Part shown: positions 17,817 through 27,116 of the stretch, in pieces
Numbering within the stretch: position 1 is the stretch's first letter
Layout of the letters: each line of letters starts with the position of its first letter
Source of the DNA: Daejeonella sp.
Lineage (GTDB): Bacteria; Bacteroidota; Bacteroidia; Sphingobacteriales; Sphingobacteriaceae
Length of the DNA stretch: 64,000 nucleotides
Direction: 5' to 3'
Assembly (NCBI RefSeq): GCF_030684675.1
Contig: NZ_JAUXXZ010000048.1
Coordinates: 1-64,000, forward strand
Program-made: the position numbers and the translations under genes
The notes under the pieces: model-generated
What the model saw: the letters and a program-made list of their open reading frames with translations, nothing else
Told to the model about the DNA's origin: nothing
The model's database searches: none

Positions 17817-17853
17817 TGCAAAAATGCAAGATATTTTGGTGAAATGCAAATTG

Positions 17854-17938
17854 AGTTAACAGTTACCTGTTGTCAGTTGCCTGAAATCAGTTACCTGAAA
17901 TCAGTTACCTGTTAACAGATAACCGCCAACAGGTAACA
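17854..17938. repeat. Degenerate CAGTTACCTG repeats downstream of the BI-1 gene
   Basis: Two exact 14-bp units (CTGAAATCAGTTAC, 17881-17908) lie within a longer run of related words, ending in inverted words (ACAGATAACC, CAGGTAAC). It belongs to the same loose family as the repeats flanking the S23 gene and follows the stop of the BI-1 gene directly. Confidence 0.75.
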
Positions 17939-17942
17939 CAAC

Positions 17943-18680
17943 TTACTTCCTGCTTCCGAATAGGCGAAGCAGCATCAAAAACAAGTTGATAAAATCCAGA
18001 TAAAGGGTTAAGGCGCCCATGATTACCATTTTATTGGCAGATGCATCACCATATTCGATACCGGCGGCTATTCTTTTCAGGCGCTGCATGTCATAGGCAG
18101 TTAATCCTACAAATAAGGCTACGCCAATAAAACTGATGATATAATCTAATTGACTGCTGCCCAAAAAGAAGTTTACGATACTGGCAATTATAATTCCAAC
18201 CAAAGCCATCATCAGAATGGAGCCGAATTTTGTCAGATCAGTTTCGGTAGTGTATCCGGCGAAAGCCATGACGGCAAAAAGCAGGGATGCAGAAATAAAG
18301 CAGCCCAGGACAGATGATGAGGTATAAATAAGCAAAATATAGCTCAAGCTTATGCCGGTTGCGGCAGAATAAAGAACGAAAATCAGAGCCAATGCAGGGA
18401 AAGAAAGACGGTTCATTCCAAAGGACATGACCAACACAAAGGCCAGTGGAGCGAACATGGCAATCGTACCTAAAGTGGTTCTGCCTCCATTTATCGGGTC
18501 GATCAGCATGCTGAGCAAGGCTTCATCATTGGAGAAGAAATAGGCAAAACCTGCAGACAGGCCTAATGCTATGAACATCCAAAGAAATACATTCGGCAGA
18601 AAATTTGCAGAGGTAATGGCACCTCCACGCTGAACTATCGGTTCGTTAGTATACTGGTAGACTGTTTCTTTTTCTGACAT
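17943..18680 (-). CDS. Bax inhibitor-1 / YccA family membrane protein
   Basis: A 245-residue polytopic inner-membrane protein of the TMBIM/BI-1 family. About seven hydrophobic segments follow a short soluble N-terminus. The C-terminal block with ALFVGLTAYDMQRLK and ALTLYLDFINLFLMLLRLFG is diagnostic. Bacterial members are linked to membrane-protease interaction or calcium leak, but no role can be assigned here. Its own promoter lies upstream of 18680. It reads in the same direction as metH but is separated from it by repeats and a riboswitch, so it is a separate unit. Confidence 0.92.
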   Translation of the reverse strand: MSEKETVYQYTNEPIVQRGGAITSANFLPNVFLWMFIALGLSAGFAYFFSNDEALLSMLIDPINGGRTTLGTIAMFAPLAFVLVMSFGMNRLSFPALALIFVLYSAATGISLSYILLIYTSSSVLGCFISASLLFAVMAFAGYTTETDLTKFGSILMMALVGIIIASIVNFFLGSSQLDYIISFIGVALFVGLTAYDMQRLKRIAAGIEYGDASANKMVIMGALTLYLDFINLFLMLLRLFGSRK

Positions 18681-18739
18681 GATATTTGGTTTTTCCGAAT
18701 ATAATAAAAATGATTTGTTCTGATGTTATACTAATGTAA

Positions 18740-19227
18740 AAGTACACACCTCCTTTCAGCTTTCAGTTTTTGACCACGGTCTTGTTCATCCGTATAACCG
18801 CGGTCGATCCAGTCATCTACGAATACTATGGAAGCGATACGTACAGTTTCATTACTGATTGCAAGTTCCAGTGCTTCTTTTATCTGACCTGAAGTCTGAA
18901 GTCCAACAATTCGCCAAAGAGTTCAGGTGGGTGCTGTAAGTCGGCGTCTAATGAAATTACACAATCTCCATTAGACTAGTCCAGGCCTGCTTTCAGGGCT
19001 ACCTGATGTCCGAAATTTCGCGACAATTCGATATAAAAAATGTTTGGCTTTTCTTGAGCAGCTACTTTAATAATCGATAAGGTATTATCAGTGCATCCAT
19101 CATCGATCAGCAAAATTTCATAATTATAAATAGATGAGACAAAAACGTTGTCGATTCGTTCGAGGATTTCGATAATATTATCCTGTTCATTATGTGCAGG
19201 AATGACTATTGACACAAGCTTTTTCAT
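18740..19227 (-). pseudogene. Broken family 2 glycosyltransferase
   Basis: The first 83 codons encode the start of a GT2 enzyme of the dolichol-phosphate-mannose-synthase/ArnC type: VSIVIPAHNEQDNI, then LLIDDGCTDNT and ELSRNFGHQVALKAG. A TAG codon then interrupts the frame. The same frame resumes with NGDCVISLDADLQHPPEL, the conserved nucleotide-sugar and metal site, but soon runs into unrelated sequence. The rest of the enzyme, including any membrane domain, is missing. The tail (about 18740-18900) keeps a short open stretch in another frame that I do not recognise. The ATG overlaps the stop of the GT87 gene by 4 nt, so this was once a coupled pair. Confidence 0.8.
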
Positions 19228-20426
19228 ACAGAGCCAATTTTTAGGGAAAACTTTTGCGTCATTAACTGATAGGATATCACAAACCAGATCAGTACGCAGG
19301 GGAACGCTTTTAGCGAGTAGGGTCTGATGTATTCATTTCTGATAAATCGCGGAAAAATATCCGTCGGAGAAAGGCTGGTAAGCACCAGTGCTAAAATAAA
19401 CAGAAATATGAAAACCGGCTTTATGGAGGCAGATTGCAGAACAAACCATATTGCGACTCCTGCAAACGCAATAATATAGGTAGGAGATTCTGAAGAATTA
19501 CTAAATATCACGGTAAAGATTAAAACTGATGCCAGATAATGAAGCCTGAATAGGCTGGATCCGTACTCTTTTATTCTGAGATAGGGTAGAGCAAACACTA
19601 ATATGCCGCAAACAAGGAAAGGTAAATTAGGAATAGCCGCGATACCGCTTATTCTTCTAACAATACCCATTAAGGAGATGTCTTGCATGGAAGTAAGGGA
19701 AGCATTCAGCGACTGTTTTTCCATGAGGGATGAATACCAATCGAAATAGCTTTGAAGTATGTATTGCGGGGTAAAGAATATCATGGGTAGCAGAAATAAT
19801 ATGCCACCCCAGACAATGCAATACAAGACAAATTTTGGTTTATCCTTGACAAAGAAAAAAAATGCAAGTCCTACAATTCCATACAGTTTTATAAATGTTC
19901 CAAATAATATAAAAAAAGCCGCCCAGAAATTTTTTCGTTTTTCTATAAGCGCATAGGAAAGAATGATGATGGCCGTGATCGAGATGTTAAATTGAAAACT
20001 TAGCATCGCGGTAATCAATTCGTTTAGAATTATCCAATATATAAAACTGATCTTTCGATCATCGAGGGGTAGTTGTTTAACAGCATAATACAAGAATAGG
20101 ACATTCGACAATTGCCAAGTTACTTGTCCAAGAAAATCGGGTAGAAGGGCGAAGGGGACAATTAGCAAGCTAAATAAAGGTCCATAATGATTTGTGTCAA
20201 GATGCTCGGCCGGGTATGCCTTAGATAAATTCAAGCCTTCGAGTGCATGGTAGAAGGTGAACTTATAAATATTGAAGTTATTATAAGAATTAAGAAAGTA
20301 TTGCTTAATTGAAGTAATGGTGGCTATGAGCAGCCAGAGAAAAAGAATAAAATTATGATTTTTAAGAACTTGCAAGGGCTTTTGCCACGATAGCCCTTGT
20401 AAAGCTGTGCCAAGTCTGGTGAACAT
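19224..20426 (-). CDS. Polytopic glycosyltransferase, GT87 (DUF2029) type
   Basis: A 400-residue integral membrane protein with about ten hydrophobic segments. A soluble loop after the first segment contains NFNIYKFTFYHALEGLNLSKAY and HYGPLFSLLIVPFALLP, the pattern of DUF2029/GT87 mannosyltransferase-like enzymes that use polyprenyl-phosphate sugars. Such enzymes often work with a GT2 enzyme that makes the lipid-linked donor; the GT2 partner downstream is broken. The gene could still use another donor synthase, or be on the way to loss itself. The reading frame is intact. Confidence 0.75.
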   Translation of the reverse strand: MFTRLGTALQGLSWQKPLQVLKNHNFILFLWLLIATITSIKQYFLNSYNNFNIYKFTFYHALEGLNLSKAYPAEHLDTNHYGPLFSLLIVPFALLPDFLGQVTWQLSNVLFLYYAVKQLPLDDRKISFIYWIILNELITAMLSFQFNISITAIIILSYALIEKRKNFWAAFFILFGTFIKLYGIVGLAFFFFVKDKPKFVLYCIVWGGILFLLPMIFFTPQYILQSYFDWYSSLMEKQSLNASLTSMQDISLMGIVRRISGIAAIPNLPFLVCGILVFALPYLRIKEYGSSLFRLHYLASVLIFTVIFSNSSESPTYIIAFAGVAIWFVLQSASIKPVFIFLFILALVLTSLSPTDIFPRFIRNEYIRPYSLKAFPCVLIWFVISYQLMTQKFSLKIGSV

Positions 20427-20516
20427 AAGAGCGTTAAATAATATTCAAGTTCAATATATTAAAACAAGTCGAGAACTTCGGAGCCTAATTGGACTCTCAG
20501 GAACATAAATATGGAA

Positions 20517-20942
20517 TCACATTATCCACCGTAGTGAACGGGATTGATTGCCACCCCTGAGCTGTGTAGGCGTTAAACCGCTCAAAATGTCAGATATTTT
20601 TATAACCGGTAATCGCATACCTACAGCCGATTTCTTTCTGTAAGTTTCGCCAAGGATCTTTAAGTGAAATCCAAAAATGCTGCCGTATCTGGAAACCACA
20701 CTGTCGCTTATAAAGTCCTTTAGATGCAGGGTTTTATGAGCAAACGAAATTTGAGTTGGAATTAAAATACAAGTAATTGAAAACAGAATCCGCAAAATAA
20801 AGCTTTCTTCAAGTATTATGACAAAATAATATCCAAATCTGAGGATTTTCTGAAGGTGGATGCGCAATAAAGTCTCCAAAGCTTCACCATGGGTTTGTTC
20901 AAAGTAGCTTGCCGCTACTTCCTGATATTTGATATGGCTCAT
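20517..20942 (-). CDS. Hypothetical ORF, possibly a gene remnant
   Basis: An open frame of 141 codons that I do not recognise. It has one hydrophobic stretch (about residues 35-65) and basic segments towards the end. The neighbouring glycosyltransferase locus is visibly decaying, and the C-terminal sequence looks random, so this may be a remnant or chance ORF. No function is proposed. Confidence 0.25.
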   Translation of the reverse strand: MSHIKYQEVAASYFEQTHGEALETLLRIHLQKILRFGYYFVIILEESFILRILFSITCILIPTQISFAHKTLHLKDFISDSVVSRYGSIFGFHLKILGETYRKKSAVGMRLPVIKISDILSGLTPTQLRGGNQSRSLRWIM

Positions 20943-21029
20943 CCGGGTGTACCAGTACGGGATTACCGCTACCTTTCAATGAGTTTTTCTGAAAACTTTC
21001 GCGCTTAGCAACTTTAATAAACGAACAAC

Positions 21030-24000
21030 CTAGTTAGCAGCTTCAAAAACTTCCGTGCTTCGTTGAACGAGCCTCATCCCAGTAGGTAACACAATCAACA
21101 GCAATGGTAATGCTACAAGAAAGCCGCCAATTACAGAAATAGCTAGCGGCTGATGAAGTTGTGCGCCGGCACCAATTCCAAGGGCGAGTGGCAAAAGGGC
21201 AATGATGGCTCCCAGCGCTGTCATTAATTTAGGCCGTAAACGGGTAGAAATAGAAAAGATGATCGCTTCATCAACACTTTTTGTGTGTAATGATTCTTTA
21301 ACCTGCAGATAGGTAAAAATGGCATTTTCACCTATAATTCCTACTATCATAATTAAGCCGGTATAACTTCCTACATTTAATGGGGTATTGGTTAAGAATA
21401 GGGCCAGATAACTTCCGGAAATCCCTAAAACTGCAACTAAAAGTATCAGAAAGGCTATTTTAAACTCTTTGAATAAAAAGAGAATAACTCCAAAAACCAA
21501 TAGGCTGGATGTAATCAATATGATGAACAGTTCTTTAAAGGATTGCTGCTGTTCTGCATAAGCCCCACCATATTGAATGTGATAACCGGGAGGCAAATGT
21601 ATTTTTGTTCCCACGTTTAGCTGAATGTCTTTTATCACGCTACCCAGATCACGGTTATCTAACCGGGCAGTAACCACGCCCATAGATTGCAGGTTCTCCC
21701 GCTCAATTTCTGCTTCCCCGGATCTAACTGAAACAGCTGCCAGTTGGGTAATCGGTATGATGCTGCCATTCGGCAAGAACACAGGTATCTTACCGATATT
21801 AGAAATACCAAATTTTCTGCTTTCCGGGTATACTATACGGATGGGGGAAAGTTGCTCCTTTTCAAAAATTTCACCGCCTAAATTGCCTTGAAGAGCTGTT
21901 TGGAACTGGGTTTGGAAACTTGCCGGACTTAATCCATATTGAGCGAGCGCCGCACTGTTAGGCTTAATATTAATAGAAGGGCCGGCTATAACAATCCCAT
22001 CAAAAACATCTGCTGCTCCTTTAATATTAGTTACAATAGCTGCAACTTGTTTAGATAACTGTTGCAATTTTTGCTTGTCCCTACCAAAAATTTTAATTTC
22101 AACAGGCTGCACAGAGCTCATTAAATCTCCCAGCATATCGGTAATCACTTGCCCAAAATCAATAGTCAGGGCGGGCTGTGAGGCCTGTATTTTTTGCCTT
22201 AATTCATTAATTACCTCTTCGGTAGTTTTTTTTCTGTTTTTCTTTAGCTGTATTAAATAATCACCTCTGTTAGGTTCGGTAATGAAAAAACCCATTTGCG
22301 TACCGGTACGCCTGGAATACGCTTCCACGTCAGGAACTTTAACGATGATTTTCTCTGCCTCACGCAGCATTCTGTCAGTTTCTTCCAGTGAAGTGCCTGG
22401 CGGGGAATTATAGTCTAAAACAATACTTCCTTCATCCATTGCGGGCAAAAAACCTGTTTGTAACCTGGGTAAAATCAGCACGATAGACACGATGAGTACC
22501 AGTACGGCAACCGTACTGATCCAGGGCCTTAAAATAAAAAAGGAAACCCATCCCTGGTTTTTAACCTTGTGAACGGAGGTTTCTTTGCTTTCAATTTTAT
22601 GGCTGCCGCTATTTTTTGTCAATAACAGATACACCACCGGCAGGCCTATCCAGGTTACAAAGAAAGAACAGACCAGAGTTATGATCATGGTGTCTGTCAT
22701 TACTTTAAAGTAAGCTCCCGCTACTCCCGTCATCAGTGCAAATGGGATAAAAATCACGATCGTACTAATAGACGAACCAAGCATAGCTGGAAACAGGTAA
22801 GCGATTGCTTTCTGTAAAAGTGTGGTAGTTGGCTCATCCGGATGCTCTTCATTGGTCCGGTGAATTTGTTCTACAACAACTATCGCATCATCAATAATTA
22901 ACCCTATAGCTGCGGCAATGGCTCCAAGAGTCATGATATTAAAGGTAGCACCTGTGGCGTATAATACAATTAAGGTGAGAGCCAGCGTAATTGGAATAAT
23001 GATCAGTATGGTTGCACTGGCTTTAAGTGATCGTAAGAAAACAATGGCCACCAAAATAGCCAGACCTAAACCTATCCATAAACTATCCGTAACACTTTTA
23101 ACCGACTCATTCACAAAATCTGCCTGAACGTAATATGGATTAATACTCACCCCCGGTGGTAATATTTTGCGAAGACCTTCTATTTTTTTCTCCATTTGGG
23201 AAGAAAGATCAACGAGATTTGAATTCGGTTGTTTGACTATTGCAATTAAAATCGCATCCCGGCCATTTGCATTTATTTTTGTGTATTCTACTCCTTCTGT
23301 AATTTGTACCTCAGCAATGTCTTTTATCCGGACTATCCTCTTGCCCTTATTTGAAATGATCAGGTTTTGGAGATCCTCTTTATTGGTTATTGTTGCATCT
23401 GTGATGGTAAGATAGAGGAATTTATAATCGGATAAATAGCCGTTAGAGGTGACAAAGTTTGTCGACCTTAACGTCAGATCAATCATCTCCGGAGTAATAG
23501 AAAGCGCGCTCATTCTCTGGCTGTTCAGCTTTATCCAATACTCCTTGGTTTTACCGCCTATAACTCTAATTTCTGAAACTCCATCTACTTGTGAAAGGAA
23601 TGGCTTAATCGTAAAAGTAGCTATCTGCTTAAGCTCAATAGGCGACTTGTTATGGCTTTCCAGGGTGTACCCGCTTACAGGTAAAATAGATGGGTTCATC
23701 TTCTCTGTTACAATACTAACTCCGGGAGGGAGCGTATTACGGAGTTGGCTTATTTTGCTTTCTATACGTTGCTGGCTAATATCAATATCAGCTTTCCAAT
23801 CCATAAAGGCTGATATTTCACAGCTGCCCCGGCTGGTAATGCTCCGGATCAATTTTAAATCAGGAACTTGTTTTATCGCATTTTCCAATGGACGTGTTAC
23901 CGTAACCATCATTTTATCGACCGGCTGTAAGCCGGCATCAGCAATTACCTTTATCTTAGGGAATGTGATCTCGGGGAACAGGGATGTTTTCATTTGCTTG

Positions 24001-24080
24001 TAAGCAAACAGGCCGCCCGCTAAGATGAGCACTAAAACAACAGTCAGTGGATTTCTATAAGAGATAAAGAAGTTCTTCAT
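21030..24080 (-). CDS. RND efflux transporter, inner-membrane permease
   Basis: A 1016-residue RND pump of the AcrB/CzcA superfamily with the usual 12-segment plan: TM1, large periplasmic loop, TM2-6, then the repeat. TM4 carries the adjacent aspartates of drug-type (HAE) pumps in GLIIDDAIVVVEQ. The TM10 position that is Lys in AcrB is Glu here (MIVGIIGENAIFTY), so the proton-relay set is mixed. It is the last gene of a run coding the adaptor (3 nt upstream) and the TolC channel, so a complete tripartite pump is encoded. The substrate is unknown. Regulation is probably by the two-component system at the head of the run. Confidence 0.94.
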   Translation of the reverse strand: MKNFFISYRNPLTVVLVLILAGGLFAYKQMKTSLFPEITFPKIKVIADAGLQPVDKMMVTVTRPLENAIKQVPDLKLIRSITSRGSCEISAFMDWKADIDISQQRIESKISQLRNTLPPGVSIVTEKMNPSILPVSGYTLESHNKSPIELKQIATFTIKPFLSQVDGVSEIRVIGGKTKEYWIKLNSQRMSALSITPEMIDLTLRSTNFVTSNGYLSDYKFLYLTITDATITNKEDLQNLIISNKGKRIVRIKDIAEVQITEGVEYTKINANGRDAILIAIVKQPNSNLVDLSSQMEKKIEGLRKILPPGVSINPYYVQADFVNESVKSVTDSLWIGLGLAILVAIVFLRSLKASATILIIIPITLALTLIVLYATGATFNIMTLGAIAAAIGLIIDDAIVVVEQIHRTNEEHPDEPTTTLLQKAIAYLFPAMLGSSISTIVIFIPFALMTGVAGAYFKVMTDTMIITLVCSFFVTWIGLPVVYLLLTKNSGSHKIESKETSVHKVKNQGWVSFFILRPWISTVAVLVLIVSIVLILPRLQTGFLPAMDEGSIVLDYNSPPGTSLEETDRMLREAEKIIVKVPDVEAYSRRTGTQMGFFITEPNRGDYLIQLKKNRKKTTEEVINELRQKIQASQPALTIDFGQVITDMLGDLMSSVQPVEIKIFGRDKQKLQQLSKQVAAIVTNIKGAADVFDGIVIAGPSINIKPNSAALAQYGLSPASFQTQFQTALQGNLGGEIFEKEQLSPIRIVYPESRKFGISNIGKIPVFLPNGSIIPITQLAAVSVRSGEAEIERENLQSMGVVTARLDNRDLGSVIKDIQLNVGTKIHLPPGYHIQYGGAYAEQQQSFKELFIILITSSLLVFGVILFLFKEFKIAFLILLVAVLGISGSYLALFLTNTPLNVGSYTGLIMIVGIIGENAIFTYLQVKESLHTKSVDEAIIFSISTRLRPKLMTALGAIIALLPLALGIGAGAQLHQPLAISVIGGFLVALPLLLIVLPTGMRLVQRSTEVFEAAN

Positions 24081-24083
24081 CCT

Positions 24084-24995
24084 TTAGTTTTTAACTATTT
24101 TTACCTTGGCTGTATCTGCAAGACCATAATTCCCAGTTACGATTATTCTGTCATCCGGCTTAAAAGTGGGCTCTATTATTTCAATCCGGTCGATAGTTTC
24201 CATTCCCTTTTTTACAAGAATTTTTACTGCAATGGTATCATTCAGCAACTTCATCACCCAAAATTTATCCTGTGTTTCATTAGCGAGTACAGACTCTCTG
24301 GGAAGAGAGGCCGCCTGAGAATGTGCATTCTTCACAATTTTTGCCTTTGCAATCAAATTTTCAGGAATTGAGTGTGATGGATTAACCTTTATAATAACGC
24401 GTTGAGTTTGAGAAAGCGAATCGACACTAGGCAAAGCGGATGAAATTGAACCTTTTAATATTTCCCCATCCGGCAAGGTCAGCTGTACGGCGCTTTGACT
24501 GCGGATATTACTGCTTAACTCATAAGGAACATCCATCAAAAAAACAAAACTAGCGTTGTTGCTAATAACCGCCAGTTGCTCTCCTTCGGGCACAAAATCC
24601 CCTTTTTGATGGCTTAATACACTTATAAAACCACTCTTACTGGCACGCACAGTTGTTATGCCCGAGAACTTAAAACTTGGGTCAAGCTTATTAATGGTAT
24701 TACCGATAGCTCTTGCTTCCTTCGTAATCAGGGTAAATAACACTTGCCCGGCCTGAACATACTTTCCTTTTTGGATCGGTTGCGATTGTATATAACCACT
24801 TATTCCGGCTTTAACGACGCTTTTTTCCATGAAGCTGGATGTCGCATTCAATTCCGCATATTCTTCCAGATTTTCCCTTTTAACTGTAGTTACTGTTACC
24901 GGCGTTTGGGGTTCCGTAACTATTTCAGTTTTGGGACCGGAGGAATTACAGGAGCTTAAAGCGATAGCTAAACCCAGAAGGTAATTGTTTCTCAT
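24084..24995 (-). CDS. RND efflux periplasmic adaptor, lipoprotein
   Basis: A 303-residue membrane-fusion protein. The N-terminus is a lipoprotein signal with the lipobox cysteine in LSSCNSS (about residue 16). A biotinyl-lipoyl-like hairpin is split across KAGISGYIQSQPIQKGKYVQAGQ and VRASKSGFISVLSHQKGDFVPEGEQL, with only a short helical insert between them. A beta-barrel and a membrane-proximal domain ending in VTGNYGLADTAKVKIVKN follow. It bridges the RND permease and TolC. It is short for the family because the coiled-coil hairpin is small. Confidence 0.92.
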   Translation of the reverse strand: MRNNYLLGLAIALSSCNSSGPKTEIVTEPQTPVTVTTVKRENLEEYAELNATSSFMEKSVVKAGISGYIQSQPIQKGKYVQAGQVLFTLITKEARAIGNTINKLDPSFKFSGITTVRASKSGFISVLSHQKGDFVPEGEQLAVISNNASFVFLMDVPYELSSNIRSQSAVQLTLPDGEILKGSISSALPSVDSLSQTQRVIIKVNPSHSIPENLIAKAKIVKNAHSQAASLPRESVLANETQDKFWVMKLLNDTIAVKILVKKGMETIDRIEIIEPTFKPDDRIIVTGNYGLADTAKVKIVKN

Positions 24996-25002
24996 ACTGA
25001 TT

Positions 25003-26256
25003 TTATTGATTCCAGTAGTTTAACTGGTTAATAAGTTCTAACCGTGTTATATTGGTCTGCCTGAGCAAACTTTGTGAATCCAGGTAATTTCGAATAGCTA
25101 AGATATAATCAGCAATCGTAATATTTCCTGTTTGTAAAAGCTTCCCATCGACTGTAATCAAACTTTCCGTAAAGCGTATCTGCTCATTGATCTTATCAAA
25201 AAGGCTCTCTTGCTGTTGCAATTGCTGTCGTAGCTGCGAAAGTTGCTGCTGGTATTGTACCAGGAAATAATCACGGTAGGTACTTCGGGTCCTTTCCCGG
25301 ATATCCAGTTTATTGTATTGCAGTTTTCGCTGATTACCATCATACAGAGGAATGGAAATAGTAAAGCCTGCGCTTACGCCTACGTTCTTATAAGCCTTTT
25401 GAATAAAGGAACTATTGTAGCCGCCGTCAGCATAAACGCCAACCCTTGGCTGGTAATTTAAGTCAATAACTCTTCTGGAGTTTTGAATTCGAAGACTATC
25501 CAGCTGAAATTGCTGTAAAAATATGCTACTATTTAACTGTTGGGCTGCATTAAGATTTAGCTTGGGTTCGATCAGCTTAACAGAATCGGTACTTATTATG
25601 CCCGAAAGGTAATTTAAGATAGCGATATTGTTTGAAGCAATAATCTGGTTCTGCTTCATTAGCAGTTCCTGCTGCTGCAAAGTGACTAAAAAAGTGAGAT
25701 AATCTGTTTGCCTGTACACATTGCTTTGAGTAAGCTTTTTAAGAACAGTTTCCTCCTTCTTTAGTAATTGATGGACTGTTTGATCAAATTCAACTTGCTT
25801 CTGACTGGCATAGGCCGATATATATTGTGAAATTATATTTCTGCGAATATCTTGTTGAGATCGTTGTACAGCATTTGTTACTGAGTCAGAAAGAAGCCCT
25901 ATACCCCGTAATGCAGTGTTCATTCGGCTTCGCCCCAGCAATGATTGATTTACAGATACTAAGGAGCTAAAAGTCTTACCGTTAGAGATCGCCAGGTCGT
26001 AACCGTAACCACGGATAATGGGTGCATATGTTCCGGTTGAATTAGCCCCAACCAGGGGTTTGTAATTTGCCCTGATAATAGCACTATCAAGTTTGTTGAT
26101 TAAAATCTGGTTATTAAAATCTTTAAGTAACGGACTGTTGTCCGTACCCATTTTAATATAATCTTCAATTGTTCTTTCTTGCGAAAAGCTTGAAAAGCCT
26201 AGTCCTGACAAGCAGCCATTTAAGAGAAGGAAGAGAAACGCCTTTTTTAATTTCAC
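25003..26256 (-). CDS. TolC-family outer-membrane efflux protein
   Basis: An outer-membrane channel protein of about 417 residues with a signal peptide (KKAFLFLLLNG... ending near FSSFSQ). Long amphipathic helices rich in Gln and Leu follow (QYQQQLSQLRQQLQQQ), as expected for the alpha-helical barrel of TolC. I chose the GTG at 26256: the longer open frame upstream overlaps the PAP2 gene and has no signal peptide, while the GTG shares a base with the PAP2 stop (TAGTG) and starts directly at the signal sequence. Translation is therefore probably coupled to the PAP2 gene. Confidence 0.9.
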   Translation of the reverse strand: MKLKKAFLFLLLNGCLSGLGFSSFSQERTIEDYIKMGTDNSPLLKDFNNQILINKLDSAIIRANYKPLVGANSTGTYAPIIRGYGYDLAISNGKTFSSLVSVNQSLLGRSRMNTALRGIGLLSDSVTNAVQRSQQDIRRNIISQYISAYASQKQVEFDQTVHQLLKKEETVLKKLTQSNVYRQTDYLTFLVTLQQQELLMKQNQIIASNNIAILNYLSGIISTDSVKLIEPKLNLNAAQQLNSSIFLQQFQLDSLRIQNSRRVIDLNYQPRVGVYADGGYNSSFIQKAYKNVGVSAGFTISIPLYDGNQRKLQYNKLDIRERTRSTYRDYFLVQYQQQLSQLRQQLQQQESLFDKINEQIRFTESLITVDGKLLQTGNITIADYILAIRNYLDSQSLLRQTNITRLELINQLNYWNQ

Positions 26257-27041
26257 TATTCCGCTTTTTTGTTTAGCCGGACTGCCATCGAAAAACCATA
26301 CGTCCCCGGCTGATAAGATGGCATAAACATTACTTTTGAAGTCGGGGCCTTCCCTAAGCTCCTTTTTATAACCGGGTAAACGACGTAAGCCAGTTTTGTA
26401 GAAAGTATCCCCACTCCTGCCCCCATAACCACATCGCTTAACCAATGCTTGTTGTTCAGCATTCTTAAAGATCCTGTGGCAGTAGCCATAGTGTAAGCAG
26501 CAATACCATACCAGGGAGAAACGTCTTTATATTCCTGCCTCATAAATTCTGCTGCAACGAAAGCGGAAGCCGTGTGACCCGATGGAAAAGCCCGGTTATC
26601 AGAACCATCAGGACGCAATTTACGGGTTTTTATTTTAAGACCGTATACAGAAACCCCCATGATCGCATTCGATATAAAATACAGGGCGGTTTTGTCTGAA
26701 AAAGTATTCTTTCCCTTAACCCCAATAAATCCAAGAGCATAAGCCGATACAGCAGGCATATACTGCAATTTATCATCTATACGCGTTCTGAAATGAGGAT
26801 AATCCTCCCTTAAATCGGCGTTTACATTGCCGTCCACTGCCTGCAACAGATCGGATTCCCGGGAAAGAATGCCGTAAGCGATTAAAGATGTGGGTACAAG
26901 GTAGGGGGCTGATCTGTAAAAAGTAGAGGCAGGTTTTGATTTAACCGATACCGTATCTGAATAAATGGATAAGGTATCGGTTTTCTGGGAATAGCAATTG
27001 AAAGATATTCCTGTTAAGAATATGATGAACGCAATTTTCAT
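26256..27041 (-). CDS. PAP2-family phosphatase (secreted or membrane lipid phosphatase)
   Basis: A protein of about 261 residues beginning with a signal peptide (MKIAFIIFLTGISFNCYSQ); I place the start at 27041 for that reason, although the frame is open further upstream. The PAP2 phosphatase motifs are complete: KIKTRKLRPDGSD (lysine/arginine block), FPSGHTASAF (PSGH) and NKHWLSDVVMGAGVG (SxxxDxxxG block). PAP2 enzymes dephosphorylate lipid phosphates such as undecaprenyl pyrophosphate or phosphatidic acid. Being inside an efflux operon is unusual and suggests a shared envelope-stress response. Confidence 0.9.
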   Translation of the reverse strand: MKIAFIIFLTGISFNCYSQKTDTLSIYSDTVSVKSKPASTFYRSAPYLVPTSLIAYGILSRESDLLQAVDGNVNADLREDYPHFRTRIDDKLQYMPAVSAYALGFIGVKGKNTFSDKTALYFISNAIMGVSVYGLKIKTRKLRPDGSDNRAFPSGHTASAFVAAEFMRQEYKDVSPWYGIAAYTMATATGSLRMLNNKHWLSDVVMGAGVGILSTKLAYVVYPVIKRSLGKAPTSKVMFMPSYQPGTYGFSMAVRLNKKAE

Positions 27042-27116
27042 AGAAATTAACTTGGTATCTTTTAAAGTTCCTGGCCTATCAAAAATGAGTTCCTGCCTCA
27101 TCAACTCAGGATTTAA

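Noticed and set aside
23449-24003. A 184-codon plus-strand ORF
   Set aside because: Antisense to the RND permease gene, without start context or family features.
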